A DNA stretch of 48,301 nucleotides from Bradyrhizobium sp. CSA207 (GTDB lineage: Bacteria > Pseudomonadota > Alphaproteobacteria > Rhizobiales > Xanthobacteraceae): assembly GCF_029051685.1 (NCBI RefSeq), contig NZ_JAACFT010000049.1, positions 1 to 48,301 of the forward strand. The letters run 5' to 3'. The notes under the pieces were generated by a model. It saw only the letters and a list, made by a program, of their open reading frames with translations, searched no databases and had not been told where the DNA came from. Within the stretch, counting starts at the first letter, position 1, and each line of letters starts with the position of its first letter. A program made the translations under genes and the position numbers. Below, one piece after another: positions 9,051 through 18,857 of the stretch.

Positions 9051-9095
9051 GCATGATCTTGTCGGAAAACCGCTACGCACTTTTCCGGATCATGC
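9051..9095. repeat. Short palindromic intergenic repeat (GCATGATC type)
   Basis: GCATGATCTTGTCGGAAAAC and CTTTTCCGGATCATGC form an imperfect inverted repeat typical of rhizobial intergenic DNA. It lies between the CinA-like gene and gpt. Confidence 0.75.
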
Positions 9096-9138
9096 TTTGG
9101 CAGGAAAGCTGCCGGACGATGATTGGCAGGAGAGGACG

Positions 9139-9666
9139 ATGGGCGGTGAAACACCGGAACTGAGCGCGCAGGAGCGGGCAGGCAAGGCCTTTCCGGTCTC
9201 GTGGGACCAATTCCACCGGGATTGCCGGGCGCTGACCTGGCGGCTCAACGAGGTCGGCCCATTTCACGCGGTGATCGCGATCACCCGCGGCGGCCTGGTG
9301 CCGGCCGCGATCGTGGCGCGCGAACTCGGCGTGCGCGTGATCGATACCGTCTGCATCGCCAGCTACGACCACACCAAGCAAGGCGACCTTCAGGTTCTCA
9401 AGGGCATTTCCGACGCGGCGATGAAGCTCGGCGGCGGCACCGGCAAGGGACTGCTCATCGTCGACGATCTCGTCGACACCGGCAAGACCGGCAAGCTGGT
9501 GCGTGAGATGCTGCCCGATGCGCATTTCGCCACCGTCTACGCCAAGCCGAAGGGACGCCCGCTGGTCGACACCTTCATCACTGAAGTTTCGCAGGACACC
9601 TGGATCTTCTTCCCCTGGGACACCGCGCTCTCCTACCTCCCGCCGCTCCGCGACGGCGCGGCGTGA
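9139..9666 (+). CDS. gpt: Xanthine phosphoribosyltransferase
   Basis: A 175-residue type I phosphoribosyltransferase that salvages xanthine and guanine to nucleotides. The PRPP-binding loop is LLIVDDLVDTGKTG (about residues 101-114), and ITRGGLVPAAIVARELG (about 46-62) is the family's N-terminal substrate-side signature. WIFFPWD near the C terminus (about 156-162) matches the Gpt-type hood. The ATG at 9139 follows AGGAGAGGA; the longer open frame from 9028 runs through the palindromic repeat and is not coding. Cytoplasmic or membrane-peripheral enzyme. No operon partner is evident. Confidence 0.93.
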   Translation: MGGETPELSAQERAGKAFPVSWDQFHRDCRALTWRLNEVGPFHAVIAITRGGLVPAAIVARELGVRVIDTVCIASYDHTKQGDLQVLKGISDAAMKLGGGTGKGLLIVDDLVDTGKTGKLVREMLPDAHFATVYAKPKGRPLVDTFITEVSQDTWIFFPWDTALSYLPPLRDGAA

Positions 9667-9674
9667 TCTTCGCT

Positions 9675-9753
9675 GTCATTGCGAGCGAAGCGAAGCAATC
9701 CAGTCTGCTCCCGCGGATGCATTTCTGGATTGCTTCGCTTCGCTCGCAATGAC
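9675..9753. repeat. Long palindromic intergenic repeat, family A
   Basis: Near-perfect inverted repeat GTCATTGCGAGCGAAGCG / CGCTTCGCTCGCAATGAC with inner arms GAAGCAATCCAG and CTGGATTGCTTC, between gpt and the next gene. Same family as 2821-2905. Confidence 0.85.
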
Positions 9754-9767
9754 GCGCGGAGGCAGCC

Positions 9768-10385
9768 ATGCCTCTGCAAAACCGCGTCACCCCGACCGGC
9801 GACATCATCGCAACGCCGCATCGCGGCCTGTTCACCGGCAATCGCGGCATCATCCATGATCCCGCGACAAAGACGCTCCTGAACAAGCGCTGGTCGTCGC
9901 CGGCTTGGATCACCTGCCTCTGCGAATTCCGCGGCTGGCGGCGGCCGGTGATGGCACGGCGGAGCTGGACCGAGCTGTTCTTTCTCGATGAGGCCACGGC
10001 TTTTGCCGCGGGCCACCGGCCTTGCTTCTTCTGCCGCCGCGACGATGCCAAGCGCTTTCGTGCCGCATGGGAAGCGGGGAATGGTGCAAGCGACCTCAGC
10101 GCGAAAGCGATGGACGCGGTGCTGCATCGCGAGCGACTTGATCGCGGCAAGAAGCGACTGCATGCCCTTCCAATGCCACTGGCAGAATTACCCGACGGCG
10201 CGATGGTGCGACAGGGCGAGGAGAGTTTCCTGGTGATGCAGGGCAGGGCGCTGCTGTGGTCGCCGGCAGGTTATGTCGCTGATGTGCGCGCTCCCGCTCG
10301 ACCGATGTTGCTGACGCCACCGTCGACGCTGCGCGCAATCATCGCCGGATATCGGCCAGTGCTGCATCCGACGGCAGTCAGCTAG
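9768..10385 (+). CDS. Conserved hypothetical protein, RPCFFCRR motif
   Basis: A 205-residue soluble protein I cannot assign. It has a good Shine-Dalgarno (GGAGG) 5 bases before ATG 9768, GC-rich third positions and a plausible composition, so it is surely a gene. The striking element is HRPCFFCRRDDAKRF (about residues 83-97), a CxxC flanked by basic residues that could bind a metal or nucleic acid. No second CxxC is present, so it is not a standard zinc ribbon. It stands alone, convergent with the MetE-like gene. Confidence 0.75.
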   Translation: MPLQNRVTPTGDIIATPHRGLFTGNRGIIHDPATKTLLNKRWSSPAWITCLCEFRGWRRPVMARRSWTELFFLDEATAFAAGHRPCFFCRRDDAKRFRAAWEAGNGASDLSAKAMDAVLHRERLDRGKKRLHALPMPLAELPDGAMVRQGEESFLVMQGRALLWSPAGYVADVRAPARPMLLTPPSTLRAIIAGYRPVLHPTAVS

Positions 10386-10430
10386 CGTAGTTGCTGACCC
10401 TGCCGATCCACGATCCGCAGGACGCCGCCA

Positions 10431-11453
10431 TCACCCCAGCTTCTCGCGCGCCAGCGCGGCACCGGCGCCAAGCGCCATCAGCTTGGCTTCGGCGACCTCC
10501 CGCCGCATCGGCGCCATCCCGCAATTGGTGGTGGCGATGATGTTGCTCTTGGGTACGAATTTCGACACCGCATCGATCACCTGCACGACATCCTCGGCGG
10601 TCTCCACCGTGTCGCTGGCGACGTCGATCACGCCGGCCTGCACGATCTTGTTCTTGAGCAGCGCGAGCAGATCGAGCGGCACCTTCGAATTGCGGCACTC
10701 GATCGCGACCTGCTGGATCGGGCTCGCATCGATCGCCGGAAAGATCTGCTCATACTGCCGCCACTGCGCGCCGAGCGTCTCCTTCCAGTCGGTGTTGGCC
10801 TTGATGCCGTAGCCGTAGCAGATGTGCACGGCCGTGGCGCAGGTGAGGCCTTGCGCCGCGCGCTCGAGCGCCTTGATGCCCCAGTCGTTGACCTCGTCCA
10901 TGTAGACGTTGAAGGCGGGCTCGTCGAACTGCACGAGGTCGACGCCATCGGCCTGCAACGCTTTGGCCTCCTCATTCAGGAGCTCGGCGAAAGCGAACGC
11001 CATCTTGACGCGATTGTCATAGTAACGGTCTGCGATGGTGTCGATGATGGTCATCGGGCCGGGCAGGGTGAATTTCAGCTTCTTCTTCGTATGCGTGCGT
11101 GCGACGCGGGCCTCGTCGGCATGGACGCGGCCCTTGAGCCGGAGCGGCGCGACCACTTGCGGCACCATCGCCTTGTAGCGGTCCTTGCGGATGCCCATCT
11201 CGACCTTGTGGGCGAAATCGATGCCCTCGACCTTCTCGAGGAAGCCGTGCACGAAATGCTGCCGCGCCTGCTCGCCCTCGGTGACGATGTCGATGCCGGC
11301 GTCCTCCTGGAGCTTCAGCCAGATCAGCGTCGCGTCGCGCTTGGCGCGAGAAAGCTCCTCGCCCTGCGACTTCCAGGGCGCCCAGAGCATGTTCGGCTCG
11401 GCGAGCCATTCCGGTTTCGGCAAGGAGCCGGCGATCGTGGTTGAAAACAGCAT
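10431..11453 (-). CDS. Short MetE-like (cobalamin-independent methionine synthase) family protein
   Basis: A 340-residue TIM-barrel protein matching only the C-terminal catalytic half of MetE (full MetE is about 750 residues). The zinc-binding set is visible: HICYGYG (His and Cys, about residues 211-213), IECRNS (Glu-Cys, about 251) and TNCGMAP (Cys, about 310). The absence of the N-terminal domain that binds the polyglutamyl folate suggests either a different methyl donor or a separate partner, as for other short MetE-core proteins. The ATG at 11453 gives a family-typical N terminus (STTIAGSLPKPEWL). Confidence 0.88.
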   Translation of the reverse strand: MLFSTTIAGSLPKPEWLAEPNMLWAPWKSQGEELSRAKRDATLIWLKLQEDAGIDIVTEGEQARQHFVHGFLEKVEGIDFAHKVEMGIRKDRYKAMVPQVVAPLRLKGRVHADEARVARTHTKKKLKFTLPGPMTIIDTIADRYYDNRVKMAFAFAELLNEEAKALQADGVDLVQFDEPAFNVYMDEVNDWGIKALERAAQGLTCATAVHICYGYGIKANTDWKETLGAQWRQYEQIFPAIDASPIQQVAIECRNSKVPLDLLALLKNKIVQAGVIDVASDTVETAEDVVQVIDAVSKFVPKSNIIATTNCGMAPMRREVAEAKLMALGAGAALAREKLG

Positions 11454-11564
11454 GGCGGCCCTCCCGGCGGGTTGTGATTGCGCCCCTTCCTGCCATGTCT
11501 TAACGTCGAGGTACAGAACAACAAAAGTCGGCTTTAAACCGGCGATAGCGACAGGGAAGGCGCA

Positions 11565-11739
11565 GGGTTTTACGCTCGACGACTATCCGAACGTGAAACG
11601 CTGGTACGCCGAGGTGCGCGCAAGGCCGCAGGTGCAAGCGGGGCTCGCGATCGGCAAGTTCGTCAAGGAACCGTTCGACGAGGAATCACGCAAGATTATG
11701 TTCGGCCAGCGTGCCAAGGAGTTGTTGGGGAAGCAGTAA
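11565..11739 (+). pseudogene. Glutathione S-transferase C-terminal remnant
   Basis: An open frame reads FTLDDYPNVKRWYAEVRARP and then KFVKEPFDEESRKIMFG up to the TAA at 11737-11739, which looks like the last ~58 residues of a bacterial glutathione S-transferase (the DYPNVKRW helix is typical). No thioredoxin-like N-terminal domain precedes it; the upstream DNA is the antisense 5' end of the MetE-like gene. I take it as a decayed fragment, perhaps left by the rearrangement that brought the MetE-like gene here. Confidence 0.6.
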
Positions 11740-11754
11740 GCTGCCGCTACACCC

Positions 11755-11833
11755 GTCATTGCGAGCGCAGCGAAGCAATCCAGAATCTTTCCGCAGCGAC
11801 AGTCTGGATTTGCCTCGCTGCGCTCGCAATGAC
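11755..11833. repeat. Long palindromic intergenic repeat, family A
   Basis: GTCATTGCGAGCGCAGCG / CGCTGCGCTCGCAATGAC inverted repeat between the GST remnant and the HCCA isomerase gene. Same family as 2821-2905. Confidence 0.85.
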
Positions 11834-11866
11834 GAGGAGAGAGCGGAACAAACACAAGGAAACATC

Positions 11867-12475
11867 ATGATCGAATTTTTCTTCGACTGCTCCAGCCCGT
11901 GGACCTATCTCGCCTTCCACAACATCCAGCCGCTGGCAAAGGCGCTCGGCGCCGAGATCATTTGGCGGCCGATCCTGGTCGGCGGCATCTTCAACACGGT
12001 CAATCCGAGCGTCTATGCGCAGCGCGAGACGCCGGTGCCGCTGAAGGCGCGCTACATGAAGAAGGATCTTGCGGACTGGGCGCGTTCCGCGGGCCTGTCG
12101 ATCAAGATGCCGCCGACCGTGTTCCCGGTGAACAGCGTCAAGGCGATGCGCGGCTGCATCTGGCTCGGGAAAGACATGGTGCCGTTCGCGACCGCCGCGT
12201 TCGAGACCTATTGGGGCGATGATAAGGACATCTCGCAGGACGCGGTGCTCGCCGAGATCTGCAGGAAGGTTGGAATCGACGAGCAGAAATTCATCGCCGG
12301 CATTTCGGAACAAGGGATCAAGGACCAGCTCAAGGCCAACACCGAGGAGGTCGTTGCGCGCGGCGGGTTCGGATCGCCGACGATCTTCGTCGGCAAGACC
12401 GACATGTATTTCGGCAACGACCGCCTGCCGCTGATCCGCGAGGCGCTGCTGCGCCGCAAGGCGAGTGCGGCCTGA
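11867..12475 (+). CDS. 2-hydroxychromene-2-carboxylate isomerase (DsbA-fold)
   Basis: A 202-residue kappa-class GST/DsbA-fold protein. The N terminus MIEFFFDCSSPWTYLAFHNI has the catalytic Ser in the SSPWTYLA segment (about residues 10-11), as in HCCA isomerase of naphthalene degradation. GGFGSPTIFVG (about 163-173) is the cis-Pro loop of the fold. ATG 11867 is preceded by AAGGA. Its stop overlaps the start of the quinone reductase gene by one base (TGATG), so the two form an operon. In non-degraders such proteins act as glutathione-linked isomerases or oxidoreductases of unknown substrate. Confidence 0.87.
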   Translation: MIEFFFDCSSPWTYLAFHNIQPLAKALGAEIIWRPILVGGIFNTVNPSVYAQRETPVPLKARYMKKDLADWARSAGLSIKMPPTVFPVNSVKAMRGCIWLGKDMVPFATAAFETYWGDDKDISQDAVLAEICRKVGIDEQKFIAGISEQGIKDQLKANTEEVVARGGFGSPTIFVGKTDMYFGNDRLPLIREALLRRKASAA

Positions 12476-13452
12476 TGGTTCGGGCGGTCGTCTGCCGCGA
12501 ACTCGGCGCGCCCGAGACATTGCGGCTGGAGGAGTTTCCCTCGCGGCCACTGCAGCCGCGCGAGGTGCGCATCGCGATCCGCGCCGCTGGATTGAATTTT
12601 CCGGACGTGCTGATGGCGGCCGGCGACTATCAGCTCAAGCCCGATCTGCCGTTCACGCCCGGCATGGAGGCCGCGGGTGACGTGACCGAGGTTGGCGCGG
12701 AGGCGACGGGCGTTGCGGTCGGCGACAAGGTCATCGTGAAAATGCGCCACGGCGCCTTCGCCGAAGAAGCCGTGGCGACGCCGTCGCAGCTGACGCCGAT
12801 GCCGTCAACGTTCGATTATGCGGAAGCTGCAACGTATCTCGCCGGCCATGGTACTGCCTATCACGCGCTGATCGACCGCGGCAGGGTCGAGCCGGGAGAG
12901 GTGTTGCTGGTGCACGGCGCCGGCGGCGGCGTCGGCCTTGCCGCTGTCGAGATCGGCAAGATGCTGGGCGCGACCGTGATCGCAACCGCTTCCAGCGATG
13001 AGAAGCTCACCATTGCCAAAGCGCGCGGCGCCGATCATCTCGTGCGTTACGACCGCGAGCCGTTTCGCGATGCCGTCAAGCGCATCACCGATGGCCGCGG
13101 CGCCGACGTCGTGTTCGATCCCGTCGGCGGCGAGGTGTTCGAGAACTCGTTGCGTTGCATTGGGTGGGGCGCGCGGCTGCTGGTGATCGGCTTCACCGGC
13201 GGCATCGGCTCGGCCAGGACAAATCTGCTGCTGATCAAGGGCGCAAGCGTGCTCGGCGTGCGTGCTGGCGAAGCGGTGCGGAAAAATCCCGCGCTTGGCG
13301 AGGTGCGACTGAAGGCGTTGCTGAAATGGGCGGAGGAGGGCAAGCTGCGCCCTAACGTGTCGCATCGCCTGCCGCTGGAGGATTACGCCAAGGCAATGCG
13401 GCTGCTGATCGACCGCAAGGCGATCGGGCGGGTCGCGCTGGTGATGAATTGA
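12475..13452 (+). CDS. NADPH:quinone oxidoreductase (zinc-free MDR family)
   Basis: A 325-residue medium-chain dehydrogenase/reductase of the quinone oxidoreductase type. The Rossmann dinucleotide loop is VHGAGGGVGLAAVEIG (about residues 144-159). No catalytic zinc cysteine or GHE motif is seen, consistent with zinc-free quinone reductases. ATG overlaps the upstream stop codon (ATG at 12475, TGA at 12473-12475), indicating translational coupling with the isomerase. Reduces quinones or activated alkenes with NADPH in the cytoplasm. Confidence 0.9.
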   Translation: MVRAVVCRELGAPETLRLEEFPSRPLQPREVRIAIRAAGLNFPDVLMAAGDYQLKPDLPFTPGMEAAGDVTEVGAEATGVAVGDKVIVKMRHGAFAEEAVATPSQLTPMPSTFDYAEAATYLAGHGTAYHALIDRGRVEPGEVLLVHGAGGGVGLAAVEIGKMLGATVIATASSDEKLTIAKARGADHLVRYDREPFRDAVKRITDGRGADVVFDPVGGEVFENSLRCIGWGARLLVIGFTGGIGSARTNLLLIKGASVLGVRAGEAVRKNPALGEVRLKALLKWAEEGKLRPNVSHRLPLEDYAKAMRLLIDRKAIGRVALVMN

Positions 13453-13456
13453 CCTT

Positions 13457-13572
13457 GTCATGCCCCGCGAAGGCGGGGCATCCAGTAATCACCAGCGGTC
13501 GCGATATTCACGCTGGTGGAATACTGGATCACCCGCCCTAGTTGCGCAATTGCGCACAAAGCGGGTGATGAC
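13457..13572. repeat. Palindromic intergenic repeat, family C
   Basis: An inverted repeat with outer arms GTCATGCCCCGC... and ...GCGGGTGATGAC, inner arms ATCCAGTA / TACTGGAT, and a central direct pair around AATCACCAGCGGTCGCG and ATTCACGCTGGTGG. It sits between the convergent quinone reductase and enoyl-CoA hydratase genes and may end transcription from both sides. Confidence 0.75.
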
Positions 13573-13598
13573 GGCGGAGCAAGGAAGCCCCATTCGCC

Positions 13599-14489
<891 letters not shown>

Positions 14490-14529
14490 GGTGGTTTCCT
14501 TCCTTTCTTTGTTCTTTACGCAGGCTGTT

Positions 14530-14617
14530 GTCATGCCCGGGCTTGTCCCGGGCATCCACGTACTTGCTTCAGCGCAAGCGTATAGACGTGGATGGCCGGG
14601 ACAAGCCCGGCCATGAC
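14530..14617. repeat. Palindromic intergenic repeat, family B
   Basis: Second copy of the repeat at 5566-5654: GTCATGCCCGGGCTTGTC / GACAAGCCCGGCCATGAC with inner arms GCATCCACGT and ACGTGGATG. It lies between the amidase stop and the enoyl-CoA hydratase start on the minus strand. Confidence 0.85.
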
Positions 14618-14629
14618 GGAGTGTTCAGA

Positions 14630-16057
14630 CTACTCCGCTGGCGGCTTGGGCCACGGCCGCTGCGGGCCGCGCAGGCCTTCGAACGCCTTGGCTATGCCGA
14701 GCACGCCGATATCGTCGAAACGGCGGCCGACGATCTGCACGCCGATCGGGAAACCCTTGGCGTCGAAGCCGCCGTTGATGGAGATCGCGGGATTCTCCGA
14801 CATATTCCACGGCACGGTATAGGCGATGTGCTCGAACGGCTTCATGGGATCGTTGGTCGGCGATGCCCACTCCGCCGGATAATTGACGTTCGGCGCGGTC
14901 GGCGAGATCACATAGTCGAGCTCGCAGAACAGTTTTGACGCTGCGGCGCGGATCGCCATGGTCTGGTTGAAGCCGCGGATCACGTCGACGCCGGACAGCT
15001 TTGCGCCGGATTGACCCCATTTGAAGATGTAGGGCAGCACCTTGGCCTGCTCGGCGGGGGTGAGCTTCGACAGATCGTCCCACATCCGCGCGCGCCAGAA
15101 ATTGTCGAGGCCGTCGAGCATCTCGCGCGTGAGGATGCCGTCGACTTCGGTGATCACCGCGCCGGCGGATTCGAATGCTCTCGCGGCCTTCACTGCGACG
15201 TCGCGCACCGGCTTCTCCAGCTTCTGGCCGACGCCGGGATCGAGCATCAGCCCGATGCGCAATTTGCGCGGAGACTTCTCCAACCCCTTCCAGTTGAGAG
15301 GTTCGGCGGGCAGGCTCATGCCGTCGCGCCGGTCGGGCTTTGCGATCACGCTCATCATCAGCGCGCAATCGTCGACCGTGCGGGTCATGGGTCCGGCGAC
15401 GCGGCCGACATAGACGGGTTCGATCGGCACGCGCCCAAAACTCGGCTTCAATCCGACCAGGCCGCACCAGCCGGCGGGCAGGCGCACCGAGCCGCCGATG
15501 TCGGTGCCGAGATGCAAGGGTCCATAACCGGCAGCAGCGGCAGCGCCTGCACCGGCACTGGAGCCGCCGGGATTCTTGGTGAGATCCCAGGGGTTGCGCG
15601 CGAGCGCGTGGAAGCTGGAGAGGCCAGATGACAGCATGCCGTAATCGGGCATGGTGGTCTTGGCGAAGATGATCGCGCCGGCCTCGCGCAGGCGCGCGGC
15701 GGGCGGTGCATCCTTCTCGGCCGGCACCAGCTTGACGCTGGCTGCGCCCAGCGGCAACGGCACGCCCTTGGTCGCGATGTTGTCCTTGACCGTGACCGGC
15801 ACGCCGTCGAGCGGGCCGCACGGCTCGCCACCGGTCCAGCGTGCGGTCGAGGCCTTTGCGGCCTCGCGCGCGGCGTCGGGGTCGAACGCATAGAGCGCCT
15901 TGAGATGCGGCTCCCACGCGGCGACGTGCTCGAGCACGTCCTCCAGCACCTCGCTCGGCGAGAACTGCTTTGCGCGATAGCCCGCGATCAGATCGACCGC
16001 AGAGAGATCGTGCAGCGGGGTGACCGCCTCTTCGACGCTCTTTTTATGCATGGGCAC
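14630..16057 (-). CDS. Amidase (amidase signature family)
   Basis: A 475-residue amidase-signature hydrolase cleaving carboxamides to acids and ammonia. The Ser-cisSer-Lys triad can be placed: Lys in VPVTVKDNIA (about residue 93), cis-Ser in NPGGSSAGAG (about 170) and nucleophile Ser in GTDIGGSVRLPA (about 194). Length is normal. The ATG at 16057 overlaps the end of the M20 gene by 14 bp, so the two are coupled; the internal ATG two codons later would also fit. It is the last gene in the set M81-M20-amidase, pointing to stepwise breakdown of amide compounds. Confidence 0.92.
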   Translation of the reverse strand: MPMHKKSVEEAVTPLHDLSAVDLIAGYRAKQFSPSEVLEDVLEHVAAWEPHLKALYAFDPDAAREAAKASTARWTGGEPCGPLDGVPVTVKDNIATKGVPLPLGAASVKLVPAEKDAPPAARLREAGAIIFAKTTMPDYGMLSSGLSSFHALARNPWDLTKNPGGSSAGAGAAAAAGYGPLHLGTDIGGSVRLPAGWCGLVGLKPSFGRVPIEPVYVGRVAGPMTRTVDDCALMMSVIAKPDRRDGMSLPAEPLNWKGLEKSPRKLRIGLMLDPGVGQKLEKPVRDVAVKAARAFESAGAVITEVDGILTREMLDGLDNFWRARMWDDLSKLTPAEQAKVLPYIFKWGQSGAKLSGVDVIRGFNQTMAIRAAASKLFCELDYVISPTAPNVNYPAEWASPTNDPMKPFEHIAYTVPWNMSENPAISINGGFDAKGFPIGVQIVGRRFDDIGVLGIAKAFEGLRGPQRPWPKPPAE

Positions 16058-17216
16058 CTACCGGCATACGGGTCTCGATGATGCGGGCGAACACGCTGGC
16101 GCCGATCGGCAGGATCTTGTCGTCGAGCACATAGCCGGGATTATGCACCGGCACCGAGCCGTCATGGCCGACCCAGAAATAGGCGCCGGGAATGGTTTGC
16201 AGCATGTCGGCAAAATCCTCGCTGCCCATCTTCGGCTGGGTGCGGGTGATCACCTTGGCGGGATCGACGACGGTGCGCGCGGCCGCCTCGACCACCTGGG
16301 ACTGCTCGACCTGGTTGACCAGCACGCCGAAAGTGTCGCGAATGTCGGCTTCGATCTCGCATTGGAAGGCGCTTGCGATACCGGCACAGATCGTGCGCAT
16401 GCGTTCGCGGATCAGCGCGCGGACCTCATCCGAGAAGGCGCGGATGGTGCCGCAGAGATGCGCTTCGCCAGGAATAACGTTGTAGGCGGACCCGGCGTGG
16501 ATCTGGGTGATCGAGATGACGGCGGACTGCAGCGGCTCGACGTTGCGGCTGACGATGGTCTGGATCGCCTGCGCCAGCGTGGTCGCGATCACCACCGCGT
16601 CCTTCGAGCGCTCGGGCATGGCGCCATGCGCACCATAGCCGGTGATACGAAGGTCGAAGAAGTCGGCGCCGGCCATCGCCGGGCCCGGCAGGATCGCGAT
16701 CTCGCCGAGATTGAGGTCGGGCGCGTTGTGCAGGCCGTAGAGCTCGTCGCACGGAAACTTCTCGAACAGCCCGTCCTTGATCATCGCACGGGCACCGCCG
16801 AGGCCTTCCTCGGCCGGTTGGAAGATCAGATGCACGGTGCCGTCAAAGTTTTTGGTCTCGGCGAGATAGCGCGCGGTGCCGAGCAGCATGGTGGTGTGGC
16901 CGTCATGGCCGCAGCCGTGGAAGCGGCCGGGAATGGTCGAACGCCAGCGCAGATTGGTGTTCTCTTCCATCGGCAGCGCATCCATGTCGGCGCGAAGCCC
17001 AATGCGCTTGCCGCCCGAACCGCTGCCCTTGATGACGCCGATCACGCCGGTGCCGCCGAGCCCGCGATGCACCTCGATGCCCCAGCTCTTCAGCTTGTCG
17101 GCGACGATGCCGGAGGTGCGCACCTCCTCGAAGCCGATTTCCGGATGGGCGTGGAGGTCGCGGCGGATGGCGGTGAGTTCGTCGGCGTAGCCGTCGATAC
17201 GGTCGATCGTGGGCAT
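16044..17216 (-). CDS. M20 family amidohydrolase (M20D-like)
   Basis: A 390-residue zinc-dependent amidohydrolase related to hippurate hydrolase and IAA-amino-acid hydrolase. Metal ligands are visible in FHGCGHDGHT (Cys, His, His; about residues 101-110), QPAEEGLGG (Glu pair, about 135) and the C-terminal MGSEDFA (about 338). ADMDALPM (about 78-85) is the second ligand motif. It overlaps the amidase start by 14 bp and follows the M81 gene by 13 bp. Probably removes acyl groups from N-acylated amino acids in the cytoplasm. Confidence 0.92.
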   Translation of the reverse strand: MPTIDRIDGYADELTAIRRDLHAHPEIGFEEVRTSGIVADKLKSWGIEVHRGLGGTGVIGVIKGSGSGGKRIGLRADMDALPMEENTNLRWRSTIPGRFHGCGHDGHTTMLLGTARYLAETKNFDGTVHLIFQPAEEGLGGARAMIKDGLFEKFPCDELYGLHNAPDLNLGEIAILPGPAMAGADFFDLRITGYGAHGAMPERSKDAVVIATTLAQAIQTIVSRNVEPLQSAVISITQIHAGSAYNVIPGEAHLCGTIRAFSDEVRALIRERMRTICAGIASAFQCEIEADIRDTFGVLVNQVEQSQVVEAAARTVVDPAKVITRTQPKMGSEDFADMLQTIPGAYFWVGHDGSVPVHNPGYVLDDKILPIGASVFARIIETRMPVGAHA

Positions 17217-17229
17217 GTGTTCTGTCCGG

Positions 17230-18735
17230 TTAGCGTGATGGGGGATTGAAGACGGGGCCGTTCGGCTTGATGCGGATGCCGGGACGCAGGCGCGTCCAGG
17301 GCAGGGATGCGGTATCCGCCGGCATCGCGCCGGGCGCGGCGCAGATCATCAGCTTTGCCGCGATCGGCTCGAAATCGGCGCGGAAATGCACCGAGCTCTT
17401 GTTGACCAAAATCTTCTGTGTCGTCGGCTCGATGCCGACATAGCGGTACATCGCCTGGTCGGCGAGCTGCGCCTTGTGCGAGGAGACGACCACGCGGACG
17501 TCGCCGATGCGAAGGCAGGCGGACGGGCCCATCTCCATCTCGCGGCCGCCATAATAGGGACCGGGTGCGATGAAGCGGCCGTCGGAGAGTTGTTCGACGA
17601 CGAAGGTCTCGCGATAGGGCTCGTCGCCGGGAATGCCGGACTTGCCGCCGAGCGACAGCGTCACGCTGGCGCCGACGCCAGCCGCATGCGCGGCCTTGGC
17701 GGATTCCGGATCGTAAATCGCGCCGGTCGCCGCGCTGGCCCTGTTGCGCACCAGCGCGCGCAACATGCCCGTGGTGTCGGAATCGCCGCCGGCGCCGGGA
17801 TTGTCCTGGGTGTCGGCGATGATGATTGGCTTGCTGGCGTCCTTCGCGAGTTCCATGGCGTGACGTACGCCTTCGTCGGGCGACCAGATCTTGCCGTCGA
17901 AATCGTCCTCGCGGCTCTCGATCAGCTTCACGATCGCATCCGCCGCGCGGTCGGCATCCGCTTGCGTCTTGCCATAGGCGAACACGCTCGGCCCGCAATC
18001 GCGGAAATCGGCGGCGGGGAAGCCGGGGGCGAAGGACAGCGTCGGCACGGCGCCGTTTTCGAGGGCGGCGAGCTTCTCGTAGATGCCCTTGGTGGGCGGG
18101 TCGCTGGTGCATTGCCAGCTGATCGGGATCAGGAACGGCACTTGCCGGAACGCCTTTGTGAAGCGCTGCTTCGTGTTCAGAAGCAGTGCGAGATGTTTTG
18201 CACAGGCGCGTCCGGTCTCGGCCATGTCGACATGCGGATAGGTGCGGTAGGCGATCAGCGCGTCCGCATGTTCCATCATTTCGGGCGTGACGTTGGCGTG
18301 GAGGTCGAGGCTCGTGACCAGTGGAACGTCTTTGCCGATGACGCGGCGCACCCGCGCCAGAATCTCGCCTTCGCCGTCGTCGAGATGCTCGGTCACCATC
18401 GCGCCGTGCAGGTCGAGATAAACGGCATCGAGCGTGCCGGCGGCTGCGATGCCGTCGACCATCACCTCGACGATGCGCTCGAACGCATCCTTGGTGACGT
18501 GTGCCGACGGGCTTGCACCGCAGGCGATCGTCGGAACGAGTTCCCAGTCATTGGCTTCGGCGCTCTCGACGAAGCCGGCGAGGCCGACATTGATGCGCCG
18601 CATCACCTTGAGCACGTCGGCGCCTTGCGTCATCGCCGGCCAGCCGCCGCCATGCTGGAAGTCAGCGAAGGTCGCCTTGGTCGGCGCAAAAGTGTTGGTC
18701 TCGTGCAGAAAGCCGCCGACGGCGATACGTGTCAT
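17230..18735 (-). CDS. M81 family metallopeptidase (MlrC-like)
   Basis: A 501-residue protein of the M81 family, named after MlrC, which hydrolyses small linear peptides in microcystin degradation. Likely zinc ligands lie in YLDLHGAMV (Asp and His, about residues 106-108) and TSLDLHANVTPEM (His, about 136). The N terminus has the family hallmark GGFLHETNTFAP (about 7-18). Length matches. First gene of the M81-M20-amidase operon, next to a peptide ABC transporter; most members are not involved in microcystin use, so a general role in unusual peptide breakdown is more likely. Confidence 0.92.
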   Translation of the reverse strand: MTRIAVGGFLHETNTFAPTKATFADFQHGGGWPAMTQGADVLKVMRRINVGLAGFVESAEANDWELVPTIACGASPSAHVTKDAFERIVEVMVDGIAAAGTLDAVYLDLHGAMVTEHLDDGEGEILARVRRVIGKDVPLVTSLDLHANVTPEMMEHADALIAYRTYPHVDMAETGRACAKHLALLLNTKQRFTKAFRQVPFLIPISWQCTSDPPTKGIYEKLAALENGAVPTLSFAPGFPAADFRDCGPSVFAYGKTQADADRAADAIVKLIESREDDFDGKIWSPDEGVRHAMELAKDASKPIIIADTQDNPGAGGDSDTTGMLRALVRNRASAATGAIYDPESAKAAHAAGVGASVTLSLGGKSGIPGDEPYRETFVVEQLSDGRFIAPGPYYGGREMEMGPSACLRIGDVRVVVSSHKAQLADQAMYRYVGIEPTTQKILVNKSSVHFRADFEPIAAKLMICAAPGAMPADTASLPWTRLRPGIRIKPNGPVFNPPSR

Positions 18736-18857
18736 CTATTCAGTCCCACGCAAATGATGCGCGCGACGTTACCCGCCTTGGCGGCAAGAGCAAGCGAGGC
18801 AGACAATCGCGCCGCGCATGGGGTCAAGCCGTTTTGGGAATGCTTGCCACAATCACC

